DNA of 64,000 nucleotides from Salibaculum griseiflavum. Lineage in GTDB: Bacteria; Pseudomonadota; Alphaproteobacteria; Rhodobacterales; Rhodobacteraceae. Below, piece after piece: positions 1 to 9,298 of the stretch. The notes under the pieces are model-generated. The model ran no database searches. It was not told the origin of the DNA and saw nothing but the letters and a program-made list of their open reading frames with translations. Within the stretch, counting starts at the first letter, position 1, and the number at the start of each line of letters is the position of its first letter. Made by a program: the position numbers and the translations under genes. The DNA lies in assembly GCF_003129565.1 (NCBI RefSeq), contig NZ_QETF01000002.1:124001-188000 (forward strand), given 5' to 3'.

Positions 1-1824
<1,824 letters not shown>

Positions 1825-1908
1825 TCGACGACGGGCGTCCCGCGCCCCCCTTTACCCCGCCCCCGCATATCTTATATGAACGGTCAGGAATAAATCGGGA
1901 AACGCGCA

Positions 1909-2271
1909 ATGACCGACCAGAGCCAACCCTTGGAAGGCGCACCGCTGATCAAGCCCTCGACCACCGATCACCCGCTCTACGACCAGATCGTGGAAGCGTG
2001 CCGATCCGTGTATGACCCCGAGATTCCAGTAAATATCTATGACCTCGGTTTGGTCTACACGATCGAGATTTCCGAGGCCGGCGAAGTGCATGTCATCATG
2101 ACCCTGACCGCGCCGGGCTGCCCCGTTGCAGGCGAGATGCCCGGCTGGGTGCACGATGCGGTGGCCGCCGTCCCGGGCGTGCAATTGGCCGATGTCGAAC
2201 TGACATGGGACCCGCAATGGGGCATGGACATGATGTCGGACGAGGCGCGACTGGAACTGGGCTTCATGTAA
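1909..2271 (+). CDS. sufT: SufT / MIP18-family (DUF59) Fe-S assembly protein
   Basis: A 120-residue protein of the MIP18/DUF59 family, which helps mature or deliver iron-sulfur clusters with the SUF system. The signature YDPEIPVNIYDLGLVY spans residues 35-50 and the conserved cysteine of TLTAPGCPV is Cys71. The length matches the short SufT form. It lies 84 bp after the RimB-RimK gene. sufA lies 1.5 kb downstream and sufE 28 kb away, but sufB, sufC, sufD and sufS are not in the window. The assignment is secure at family level; the exact client proteins are unknown. Confidence 0.9.
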   Translation: MTDQSQPLEGAPLIKPSTTDHPLYDQIVEACRSVYDPEIPVNIYDLGLVYTIEISEAGEVHVIMTLTAPGCPVAGEMPGWVHDAVAAVPGVQLADVELTWDPQWGMDMMSDEARLELGFM

Positions 2272-2285
2272 GCAAGCCTTTTTTA

Positions 2286-2314
2286 TTGCATTTTCAAAAA
2301 GCAACCCTTATGGA
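2286..2314 (+). promoter_or_regulatory. Candidate sigma-70 promoter for the SatD-like gene
   Basis: TTGCAT (2286-2291) and TATGGA (2309-2314) are separated by exactly 17 bases, in a locally AT-rich gap that contrasts with its surroundings. The predicted start site would fall inside the palindrome at 2315-2333, the usual place for a repressor to act. Confidence 0.5.
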
Positions 2315-2333
2315 TTGCATATTGATTATGCAA
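2315..2333. promoter_or_regulatory. Palindromic operator candidate upstream of the SatD-like gene
   Basis: TTGCATA (2315-2321), spacer TTGAT, then TATGCAA (2327-2333) form a perfect 7+7 inverted repeat. It directly abuts the predicted -10 box and lies 14 bases before the chosen ATG. The downstream gene encodes a C-terminal helix-turn-helix, so autoregulation is a natural hypothesis; this is inference. Confidence 0.5.
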
Positions 2334-2347
2334 GGGCGAGACCCCCT

Positions 2348-2992
2348 ATGAATGCCACCGTCTTCACCGGTGACCTGATCGGATCGCGCGAGGCGACTAC
2401 CGAGGTGATCGAGGACAGCCTTGCCGCCCTGTCGGATGCCGCATCCCGCGCCGCGCGGCTGCTCGACACCGACCTGCGGTTTACCCGCCACCGGGGCGAT
2501 GGCTGGCAAATCCTACTGACGCAACCGCGCCAAACGCTGTTCCTCTGCTTGGCCCTGCTGGCCGGGTTGCGGGCCGCAGATACAGGTCTGGACACACGTA
2601 TCGGCATCGGCATCGACCGGATCGAGAGTCCCGGCACAAGCGACTTGTCGGATGCCGCCGGGCCGGCCTTCGTCATGGCCGGTGACATGCTGCACGCCTT
2701 GGGCGCGCCACGCCGGAAGGAACTGGTGCTGCTGGGTGGCGGCGGGGCCCAACCCTGGCACAATGCCGTCGTGGCCCTTGTCGATTGGATTGCCCGTGGC
2801 TGGACGCCGGAGCAGGCCGAAGCCCTGTCGCTGGTCCTGCTGGAGACCGGGCAGGACACCAATGCCAAACGTGCCGAACGGCTGGGCATCTCGCGGCAGG
2901 CGTTCGAATCCCGCCTCAAGGGGACTGGCCATGACGCGCTGGCTGTCGCAAGATCGGCCTTCGAGGCCCATGATTTCGAAGGCACGCCATGA
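2348..2992 (+). CDS. SatD-family protein with C-terminal helix-turn-helix
   Basis: A 214-residue protein resembling the SatD family (named for secretion and acid tolerance in streptococci; molecular function not established). It begins with FTGDLIGSR, carries RHRGDGWQ at about 47-54, and ends with a helix-turn-helix-like stretch, residues 170-192 (TNAKRAERLGISRQAFESRL), suggesting DNA binding. An in-frame TTG at 2315 could extend it by 11 residues, but that would place the palindrome inside the gene, and GGGCGAG sits at a good distance before the ATG at 2348. It overlaps the DUF3307 gene by 4 bases (ATGA), so the two are probably translationally coupled. Confidence 0.75.
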   Translation: MNATVFTGDLIGSREATTEVIEDSLAALSDAASRAARLLDTDLRFTRHRGDGWQILLTQPRQTLFLCLALLAGLRAADTGLDTRIGIGIDRIESPGTSDLSDAAGPAFVMAGDMLHALGAPRRKELVLLGGGGAQPWHNAVVALVDWIARGWTPEQAEALSLVLLETGQDTNAKRAERLGISRQAFESRLKGTGHDALAVARSAFEAHDFEGTP

Positions 2993-3699
2993 TCGCCACC
3001 TTCACCGCCCTGCTGCTGGCCCATACGGCTGCCGATTTCCTGATGCAGACCGGCTGGATGGTCAGGCGCAAGGCGCATCCGGGGGTGCTCTTGCTGCATG
3101 GCGCGCTGGTGCTGGGCACGGCGCAGCTTGCCATCGGCACAGTGACCGCGCCCGCGCTGGTGGCGCTGGCTGCGGCCCATGTCGCCATCGATGCGATCAA
3201 GACCTATGGCGGGTTCCGGTCGTTGACGGCCTTTCTGCTGGACCAGGCCGCACACCTGGCGACCCTGGCGGCGGTCGCAGTCTATGCGCCCGAGCTTTGG
3301 GCCAACGGGGCCTGGGCGGGTCAGGACTGGCTGCTGCCGGTCATGGCGGTGACGGCGGGCGCGATCCTGGCGCTTGCCGGCGGGCAATACGCGGTCGGCA
3401 TCCTGATGCAGCCCCACAGCCCGCGCATCCGCAATACCGGGCTGCGCGACGGCGGGCGCCAGATCGGCCTGCTGGAACGCGGTTTGATCTTTGCCTTCAT
3501 CCTGACCAGCCATCCGATCGGCGTTGGCTTTCTGATCGCGGCCAAGTCGATCCTGCGTTTCGACACCGCCTCGCGCGACCAGCGCAGCGCGGAATATGTC
3601 ATCATCGGCACGCTAGCCTCTTTCGGCTGGGCCATCCTGGCGGCGCTGGCGACAAAGGGCCTGCTGGACAGCCTGCCGCCTTTCGCCCTGCCCCGGTAA
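2989..3699 (+). CDS. DUF3307 polytopic membrane protein (SatE-like partner)
   Basis: A 236-residue, very hydrophobic protein of the DUF3307 family, starting with LLLAHTAADFLMQTGWM, a typical opening for this family. About six membrane-spanning stretches can be read (residues roughly 1-20, 35-60, 75-100, 110-130, 165-185, 205-225). DUF3307 proteins commonly sit beside SatD genes, and here the start codon overlaps the SatD stop (ATGA). No enzyme motif is visible and the substrate or role is unknown; the pairing suggests a sensor or regulated transporter controlled by SatD. Confidence 0.8.
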   Translation: MIATFTALLLAHTAADFLMQTGWMVRRKAHPGVLLLHGALVLGTAQLAIGTVTAPALVALAAAHVAIDAIKTYGGFRSLTAFLLDQAAHLATLAAVAVYAPELWANGAWAGQDWLLPVMAVTAGAILALAGGQYAVGILMQPHSPRIRNTGLRDGGRQIGLLERGLIFAFILTSHPIGVGFLIAAKSILRFDTASRDQRSAEYVIIGTLASFGWAILAALATKGLLDSLPPFALPR

Positions 3700-3707
3700 G
3701 CCGCCCC

Positions 3708-3736
3708 TTGAGATCACCGCCTTGCCCAACTAGATT
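3708..3736 (+). promoter_or_regulatory. Candidate promoter for sufA
   Basis: TTGAGA (3708-3713) and TAGATT (3731-3736) are 17 bases apart, 30 bases before the sufA start codon. The position suggests that sufA is transcribed separately from the SatD/DUF3307 pair. No obvious iron-responsive palindrome is seen. Confidence 0.45.
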
Positions 3737-3766
3737 GGTCAGGAAAGCGAAAGCAGGAGCTCTCAG

Positions 3767-4147
3767 ATGTTCGGTATTCCCGGCAAACAGGCCGTCACCC
3801 TGACGCCCAAGGCAACGGAACAGATTGCCAAGCTGATGCAGCGCGACGGCAAGTCCGGCCTGCGCATCGGCGTCAAGAAGGGCGGCTGCGCGGGCATGGA
3901 ATATACCATGGATTACGCCGACGAGATCGACCCCAATGACGAGGTGGTCGAACAGGACGGCGCACGGGTGATGATCGCCCCCATGGCGCAGATGTTCCTC
4001 TTCGGCACGGAAATCGACTACGAGGTCAGCCTGCTGGAAGCCGGGTTCAAGTTCCGCAATCCCAATGTCGAGGATGCCTGCGGCTGCGGCGAATCCATCA
4101 AGTTCAAGGATGTCGAGGAACTGTCGGCGGAACAGGGCCGCGGCTGA
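3767..4147 (+). CDS. sufA: A-type Fe-S carrier protein SufA/IscA-like
   Basis: A 126-residue HesB/IscA-family protein. The three cysteines that hold the cluster are all present: Cys41 in KKGGCAGMEY and Cys105/Cys107 in DACGCGES. It accepts clusters from the SufBCD scaffold and passes them to apoproteins. GCAGGAGC lies just before the ATG. The next gene starts on the last base of the stop codon, so the two are coupled. It is the second Fe-S assembly gene within 2 kb of sufT. SufA, IscA and ErpA cannot be told apart by sequence alone; SufA is chosen because the other assembly genes here are of SUF type. Confidence 0.9.
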   Translation: MFGIPGKQAVTLTPKATEQIAKLMQRDGKSGLRIGVKKGGCAGMEYTMDYADEIDPNDEVVEQDGARVMIAPMAQMFLFGTEIDYEVSLLEAGFKFRNPNVEDACGCGESIKFKDVEELSAEQGRG

Positions 4148-4473
4148 TGGGGGTCTCGGACGCCGAGATCGCCTATGCCAAAGACCTTTTTTCAGACCTT
4201 CCCGGTGACATCACAACACGCAGGATGATGGGTGGGCTTTGCCTTTACCATGACGGCAGGATTTTCGCGATCCTCCACCCCGATCACGGGCTGATGATCA
4301 AGGGGGCTGGTGCGTTTCAGGATCACCTTGAGGCCAAGGGCTGCACCCGCTGGGTGCATAAACGCGCCGATGGCGGCACCAGTGCCATGCCTTACTGGAC
4401 GATACCGGATGACGCCCGCGAAGACCCATCAGAGGCCAGCGCGCTGGCGCGAGAGGCGTTGCGGTTCCTGTAA
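4147..4473 (+). CDS. TfoX/Sxy N-terminal-domain protein
   Basis: A 108-residue protein consisting only of the TfoX N-terminal domain: DLFSDLPGDITTRRMMGGL near residues 14-32 and a basic C-terminal half. Full-length TfoX/Sxy regulates competence genes in gammaproteobacteria; stand-alone N-domains are widespread in alphaproteobacteria and their role is not known. Its start overlaps the sufA stop by one base (TGATG), so it is co-translated with the Fe-S carrier. A competence role should not be assumed. Confidence 0.8.
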   Translation: MGVSDAEIAYAKDLFSDLPGDITTRRMMGGLCLYHDGRIFAILHPDHGLMIKGAGAFQDHLEAKGCTRWVHKRADGGTSAMPYWTIPDDAREDPSEASALAREALRFL

Positions 4474-4476
4474 CCT

Positions 4477-4494
4477 GGCGCAGGGCCTTGCGCC
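4477..4494. terminator. Short hairpin between convergent genes (possible terminator)
   Basis: GGCGCA-GGGCCT-TGCGCC is a perfect 6+6 inverted repeat just after the TfoX-N stop. A second inverted repeat, GCTGAAC (4518-4524) with GTTCAGC (4538-4544), overlaps the stop of the facing oxygenase gene. Neither has a U-tract, so termination is only suggested by position between convergent genes. Confidence 0.3.
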
Positions 4495-4539
4495 CGCCCA
4501 AGCGGCCGGTTTCACCCGCTGAACCCGTGTGGCACCTGT

Positions 4540-5439
4540 TCAGCCCGCCTTGTCCTGCAAATGGACATAGGTTTCGTCGTAGCGCTTTTGCAGGTGGTCG
4601 GCGGCCAGGATCACGTCGTCCGACCCGATCGGCGCGACATTGGTGTCGTGGTTGGGGTTGAAGAACAGCGGCACCGAGATGCGTTCATCGCTGCTGCCCT
4701 TGACCCGGTGCGGTGTGGCCACGACCCGGCCATCGGTCCACATCTCCAGCATCTCGCCGAAATTGATGATGAACTCGCCCGGCGCGGCATTGACGGCGAT
4801 CCAGCCGCCGCCGCGCTTGCGCACCTCCAGCCCCGGCGTGCCATCCGTGGCCAGCAGCGTCAGGCAGCCGTAATCGGTATGGGTGGCGATGCCGAAATCC
4901 CTGTCCCCCGCCCAGGCCGGGCGTTGCGGGTAATAGTTCCCGCGCAGCAGCGCCATGGGCCGGTCGAACTTGTCGGCGAAATAGCCCCTGTCCTCGCCAA
5001 TGGCCCCGGCAATGGCGCCCAGCAGGTCCACCGAAAAGGCGCAGGCGGCCTTGTAATAGGCCTCGATCGTTTCGCGGAACCCCTCGGGCTTGTCGGGCCA
5101 GAGGTTGGGCGCATAGGTGCGCAGGCCGGTTTCGGGCGCCTCGAACCCGCAGTCGAAGACCTGCTTGTAATCGGGGTTCGCGTCCGGATCGACCTGCTCG
5201 GACCGTGCCCCGCCCCATCCCCGGCTGGCCCCGGTGCGCGCCATGTCCACCTGCGCCTTCTCCGCCGCCGGAAGGGTAAAGAAGGCCCGGTAGGCGGCGA
5301 TTACGTCCTGCACCTGCGCCGCCGGGATCGGCGTATTGTAAAGGGTCAGGAATCCCATGTCGGATGCCCCGTGGCGCACCGCCGAAACCGCATCGGGATC
5401 GCCCGCCAACAAGGCCGCCGTATCTATTCTCGGGATCAT
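4540..5439 (-). CDS. Isopenicillin-N-synthase-family 2-oxoglutarate/Fe(II) oxygenase
   Basis: A 299-residue double-stranded beta-helix oxygenase. The metal triad is His187 and Asp189 (ATHTDYGCL) with His244 (ATPHRV), and the RxS co-substrate motif is Arg253-Ile-Ser255 (DERISVPLFF). The N-terminal DIOX_N-like part opens MIPRIDTAALLAG. The start at the complement of 5437-5439 was chosen because GGAAGGGGG precedes it and it fits the family N-terminus; a longer reading frame upstream has no family match. Plant-type members oxidise secondary metabolites, but bacterial substrates are mostly unknown. It is divergent from tpiA with 92 bp between them. Confidence 0.85.
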   Translation of the reverse strand: MIPRIDTAALLAGDPDAVSAVRHGASDMGFLTLYNTPIPAAQVQDVIAAYRAFFTLPAAEKAQVDMARTGASRGWGGARSEQVDPDANPDYKQVFDCGFEAPETGLRTYAPNLWPDKPEGFRETIEAYYKAACAFSVDLLGAIAGAIGEDRGYFADKFDRPMALLRGNYYPQRPAWAGDRDFGIATHTDYGCLTLLATDGTPGLEVRKRGGGWIAVNAAPGEFIINFGEMLEMWTDGRVVATPHRVKGSSDERISVPLFFNPNHDTNVAPIGSDDVILAADHLQKRYDETYVHLQDKAG

Positions 5440-5531
5440 TTCAGCCCCCTTCCTGCTTGCATTCGCCCCCAAATGCCGTGATCTCTTGGCAAAGCCAAGC
5501 CGAAACCCGTCCATCCTGAGGAGACCCGCCC

Positions 5532-6272
5532 ATGCGCCGCAAATTCGCCGCCGGAAACTGGAAGATGAACGGGCTTGCCGCCGACCTGGCCGAGCTGGAA
5601 AAGATGGTTGCGGCCAAGCCCGCCCCGTCGGTCGACACCGCGATCTGCGGACCGGCGACACTGGTGCACCGCATGGCGGCCCTTGGCTGGCCCGTGGGGG
5701 GCGAGGACTGCCACGCCGTCGCGAGCGGTGCCCATACCGGCGATATCTCGGCCGAGATGCTGGCCGATGCGGGCGCCAGCTATGTCATCACAGGCCATTC
5801 CGAGCGCCGCGCCGACCACGGCGAAACCGATGCCGACGTCAATGCCAAGACCCGGGCCGCCTGGCGCGCCGGGCTGACTGCAATCCTGTGCATCGGCGAG
5901 ACCGAGGCGGAATATCGCGCGGGCGACACGCTGGATGTGCTGCATCGGCAGATGGCCGGGTCCATGCCCGAGGGCTGCACCGGTGAAAACACGGTCCTGG
6001 CCTATGAGCCGGTCTGGGCCATCGGCACCGGGCTGACCCCCACCCGTGACGAGATCGGCGCGGTCCACAACGCCCTGCGCGATGCGCTGATCGAACGGTT
6101 CGGCACCGAGACAGGTCTGGCCATCCGCATTCTTTACGGCGGATCGGTCAAGGCCGCGAATGCCGCCGAGATCTTCGGCGTCGCCGATGTGGACGGGGCA
6201 CTTGTGGGCGGGGCGTCGCTCAAGGCCGACGATTTCCTGCCCATCGTCGCCGCGCTGGAAGCTGCCGACTGA
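5532..6272 (+). CDS. tpiA: Triosephosphate isomerase
   Basis: A 246-residue TIM-barrel enzyme interconverting dihydroxyacetone phosphate and glyceraldehyde 3-phosphate. Catalytic residues are all visible: Asn9 and Lys11 (GNWKMN), His89 (VITGHSERR), Glu159 ([11 protein letters not shown]), and the phosphate-binding ILYGGSVK and LVGGASLK loops. The length is standard. CTGAGGAGA precedes the start. It is followed by a cytochrome P450 gene only 3 bp after its stop, so the two are probably cotranscribed, an unusual partner for a glycolytic gene. Confidence 0.97.
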   Translation: MRRKFAAGNWKMNGLAADLAELEKMVAAKPAPSVDTAICGPATLVHRMAALGWPVGGEDCHAVASGAHTGDISAEMLADAGASYVITGHSERRADHGETDADVNAKTRAAWRAGLTAILCIGETEAEYRAGDTLDVLHRQMAGSMPEGCTGENTVLAYEPVWAIGTGLTPTRDEIGAVHNALRDALIERFGTETGLAIRILYGGSVKAANAAEIFGVADVDGALVGGASLKADDFLPIVAALEAAD

Positions 6273-6275
6273 CCC

Positions 6276-7448
6276 ATGCAGCGGCTGCGACAATCCCCGA
6301 CCGATCCCGATTTCGTCCAGAACCCCTACCCGTTCTACGACCGGGCCCGCGCCGGCGGCGACCTGTTCTGGTGGGAAGATTATGCCGCGGTCTGCGCGAC
6401 CTCCTACGCGGCGGTCATGGCGCTGCTCAAGGATCGGCGTCTGGGCCGCGAGGTGCCCGAGGGCCACGCGGCCCCGATCCCGGACCGGTTGCGCCCCTTC
6501 TATGACATCGAGGCCCATTCCATGCTGGAACTGGAGCCGCCGCGCCATACCCGGCTGCGGTCTCTGGTCCTGCGCGCCTTTACCTCGCGGCGCATCATCG
6601 GCATGCGTGACGAGGTCGAGACCCTCGCACATGAATTGATCGACGCCTTTCCCCAAGGCGAATTCGACCTCCTGCCCGCCTATTGCCAGCGGATTCCGGT
6701 GATCGTCATCTGCCGCCTGCTGGGCGTCCCCGAGGCCATGGCGGACCAATTGCTGGCCTGGTCCACCGCGATGGTCGCCATGTATCAGGCTGGCCGCACC
6801 CCGCAGATCGAAGAAGAGGCGATGACTGCCTCCACGGAGTTTTCGAATTTCCTCCGAGGCTATATCGACGAGCGCCGCAGCCGCCCCGGCGAGGACCTGA
6901 TAACCGAGTTGATCGCCGCCGAGGAAGCGGGCGAAAAGCTGTCCACGGACGAACTGATCTCGACCTGCATCCTGCTGCTGAACGCGGGCCACGAGGCCAC
7001 GGTTCACGCCATGGGCAACGCGGTGAAACTGTTGATCGAACAGGATCACCGTCAGGTGGACGAGGAGGTGGTCGAGGAGTGCCTGCGTTTCGATCCGCCG
7101 CTGCATATCTTCGACCGTTGGGTTTACGAGGACGTGGAGCTATTCGGCCATCGGTTCCGGCGCGGCGACCAGGTGAAATGCATGCTGGGCGCGGCCAATC
7201 GCTGCCCTTTGACCTTCGAGGACCCGACCCGCTTCGCCCCGAAACGCGACGGTGTGCTGTCCACCAGCTTCGGCGGTGGCATCCATTTCTGTGTGGGCGC
7301 GCCGCTGGCGCGGATGGAATTGCTGTTGGGGCTGCGGGTGTTGTTCGATCGCTGCCCGGATCTGGCGCTGGCCGCGCCGCCCCGCTATGCGGATGTCTAC
7401 CATTTTCACGGGCTTGAGCGGTTGATGGTCTCATGTCCCAACCCCTAG
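6276..7448 (+). CDS. Cytochrome P450 (first of two)
   Basis: A 390-residue soluble bacterial P450 with all hallmark motifs: the haem-cysteine loop FGGGIHFCVG with Cys339, the K-helix ExxR in EECLRF, and an I-helix LLNAGHEAT. The oxygen-activating motif reads AGHEAT rather than the common AGxET/D-T spacing, which can occur in this superfamily. The short length and lack of a membrane anchor suggest a soluble enzyme needing a separate ferredoxin and reductase, neither of which is adjacent. It starts 3 bp after tpiA and overlaps the chromate-transporter gene by 16 bp. The substrate cannot be predicted. Confidence 0.93.
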   Translation: MQRLRQSPTDPDFVQNPYPFYDRARAGGDLFWWEDYAAVCATSYAAVMALLKDRRLGREVPEGHAAPIPDRLRPFYDIEAHSMLELEPPRHTRLRSLVLRAFTSRRIIGMRDEVETLAHELIDAFPQGEFDLLPAYCQRIPVIVICRLLGVPEAMADQLLAWSTAMVAMYQAGRTPQIEEEAMTASTEFSNFLRGYIDERRSRPGEDLITELIAAEEAGEKLSTDELISTCILLLNAGHEATVHAMGNAVKLLIEQDHRQVDEEVVEECLRFDPPLHIFDRWVYEDVELFGHRFRRGDQVKCMLGAANRCPLTFEDPTRFAPKRDGVLSTSFGGGIHFCVGAPLARMELLLGLRVLFDRCPDLALAAPPRYADVYHFHGLERLMVSCPNP

Positions 7449-8680
7449 GCGCGCTGACCCGCGTCTTCGGGCGCATCGGCCTTCTGTCTTTTGGCGGACC
7501 GGCCGCCCAGATCGCCCTGATGCACCGCGAACTTGTCGAGGACCGCCCGTGGTTGACCGAGGCGCAATTCCTGCGCGCCCTGTCCTTCTGCATGTTGCTG
7601 CCGGGTCCAGAGGCGATGCAGCTGGCCACCTATGCGGGATGGCGGCTGCGCGGGGCGCCCGGCGGGCTGATCGCGGGCGGGCTGTTCGTGCTGCCCGGCG
7701 CCCTGGTCATCGCGGCGCTGGCCATGGCCTATGGCGCCTATGCCGACCTGCCGCTGGTGCAGGCCGGGTTCCTGGGGGTCAAGGCCACCGTTGTCGTCAT
7801 CGTGATCCAGGCCATTCTGCGCCTGTCGGCCAAGGCTTTGATCGCGCCCGGCGCCAAGGCGCTGGCGGTGCTGTCCTTCCTGGCGCTGTTCCTGTTCAAC
7901 CTGCCCTTTCCGCTGGTGATCGCACTCGCCGCGCTCTGGGGGGCGCTGCGGTATTCCGGCCCCACCCCGGACGGGGGCCAGCGCCCCGACCTGCGGCGCA
8001 GCCTGCGGCCGCTGGCGATCGGCGGCGCACTTTGGGCCGCACCACTGGCCGCCGCCGCGCTGGCCGGGCACAGTTTCCTGCTGTCCGTGGGTCTGTTCTT
8101 TTCCAAGTTGGCCGTCGTCACCTTCGGTGGGGCTTATGCAGTGCTGGCCTACATGACGCAGGAAGTGGTCACCGCCCAGGGCTGGATCACCACCGGGCAG
8201 ATGCTGGACGCGCTGGGGCTGGCCGAGACGACGCCCGGGCCTCTGATCCTTGTCACCGAATTCGTCGGCATCACCGCCGGTTCGAACCTCGGCGGCGTCT
8301 GGCTGGGGCTGTTGGCGGGGCTGATGACGCTTTGGGTCACCTTCGTGCCCTGCTTCATCTGGATCTTCGCGGGCGCGCCCCTGATCGACTGGCTGGAACA
8401 CCGCCCCCGGATCAACGCGGCCCTTTCGGCGATCACCGCCGCCGTGGTCGGTGTCATCGCAAACCTGTCGGTCTGGTTCGCGGCGCATGTGCTGTTCACC
8501 TCCGTCCAGACGCTCAATATGGGCCCGATGCAGCTTCTGGCACCGGACTGGGGCAGTTTCTCGCCGCTGGCCCTCGGTCTCGCCTGTTTTGCCGCCGCGC
8601 TGCTTTTTTGGCGAAAATGGTCTCTTTTGCAGGCGCTTGGGGCGACCACGGCGGCCGCCGTCCTCGCCGGTTTGTTCTAG
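7433..8680 (+). CDS. chrA: Chromate transporter, ChrA (CHR) family, two-domain form
   Basis: A 415-residue polytopic membrane protein with two homologous CHR halves. The first half has RIGLLSFGGPAAQIALMHRE and the second has SKLAVVTFGGAYAVLAYM; each carries a family-type FGG motif. GLAETTPGPLILVTEF is also typical. Long ChrA proteins export chromate and give resistance, though many are uncharacterised and may move other oxyanions such as sulfate. The start overlaps the P450 end by 16 bp. No chrB regulator is nearby, so the resistance role is only inferred. Confidence 0.88.
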   Translation: MSQPLGALTRVFGRIGLLSFGGPAAQIALMHRELVEDRPWLTEAQFLRALSFCMLLPGPEAMQLATYAGWRLRGAPGGLIAGGLFVLPGALVIAALAMAYGAYADLPLVQAGFLGVKATVVVIVIQAILRLSAKALIAPGAKALAVLSFLALFLFNLPFPLVIALAALWGALRYSGPTPDGGQRPDLRRSLRPLAIGGALWAAPLAAAALAGHSFLLSVGLFFSKLAVVTFGGAYAVLAYMTQEVVTAQGWITTGQMLDALGLAETTPGPLILVTEFVGITAGSNLGGVWLGLLAGLMTLWVTFVPCFIWIFAGAPLIDWLEHRPRINAALSAITAAVVGVIANLSVWFAAHVLFTSVQTLNMGPMQLLAPDWGSFSPLALGLACFAAALLFWRKWSLLQALGATTAAAVLAGLF

Positions 8681-8740
8681 GCCCTTTCCTCCCCTTCCGA
8701 ATCCCGTATGCTGACCGAGACAGAGCAAAGGATCCCCCAA

Positions 8741-9205
8741 GTGACCCGCACCATCGACTACGGCAACCTGATGCACGAGGCCATGCGCGGCCTGATCCGC
8801 AAGGTGTTGCACGGGATCGAACAGGACGGCCTGCCAGGCCAGCACCATTTCTTCATCACGTTCGACACACTGCACCCGGACGTGGAAATCGCCGATTGTC
8901 TGTCCGATCGCTACCCCGGTGAAATGACCATCGTGATCCAGCACTGGTTCGACAACCTGACCGTGACCGAGGACGGCTTTGCCATCACGCTGAATTTCGG
9001 CGATGCGCCGGAACCGCTCTACATCCCCTATGACGCGATCAAGACCTTCGTGGACCCCTCGGTCGAGTTCGGCCTGCGCTTCGAGACCCAGCCCGACGAA
9101 GACGAGGTCGACGACGCCCCGATGGAGGAAATGGCCGAACCCGAGGCAGAGGATGAGGACCACCGGGACGCCGAGGTGGTCAGCCTCGACCAGTTCCGCA
9201 AATAG
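8741..9205 (+). CDS. sspB: SspB-family ClpXP adaptor (alphaproteobacterial type)
   Basis: A 154-residue protein matching alphaproteobacterial SspB, which tethers ssrA-tagged and other substrates to ClpXP. The body begins TIDYGNLMHEAMRGLI, contains HHFFITFDTLHPDVEI, and ends in an acidic flexible tail followed by VVSLDQFRK, a plausible ClpX-docking peptide. I choose the GTG at 8741 because AAAGGA sits 8 bases upstream and it gives the family N-terminus; an ATG at 8708 would add 11 residues with no family match. It lies alone between chrA and fumC. Confidence 0.88.
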   Translation: MTRTIDYGNLMHEAMRGLIRKVLHGIEQDGLPGQHHFFITFDTLHPDVEIADCLSDRYPGEMTIVIQHWFDNLTVTEDGFAITLNFGDAPEPLYIPYDAIKTFVDPSVEFGLRFETQPDEDEVDDAPMEEMAEPEAEDEDHRDAEVVSLDQFRK

Positions 9206-9298
9206 CCCCGAAATAGCGCTAACGCCGCATTCTGGCCGTTGCGGTCACAGGTTCGGGGCGGTATTTGGCATACAACGGCATACCGCAAGGACAGATCC

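Noticed and set aside
5436-7106. 556-residue minus-strand frame opposite tpiA and the P450
   Set aside because: Low-complexity composition, no motifs, and both genes on the other strand have complete catalytic residues.
7445-9163. 572-residue minus-strand frame opposite chrA and sspB
   Set aside because: Gln/Arg/His-rich shadow without domains; the plus-strand genes are clear family members.
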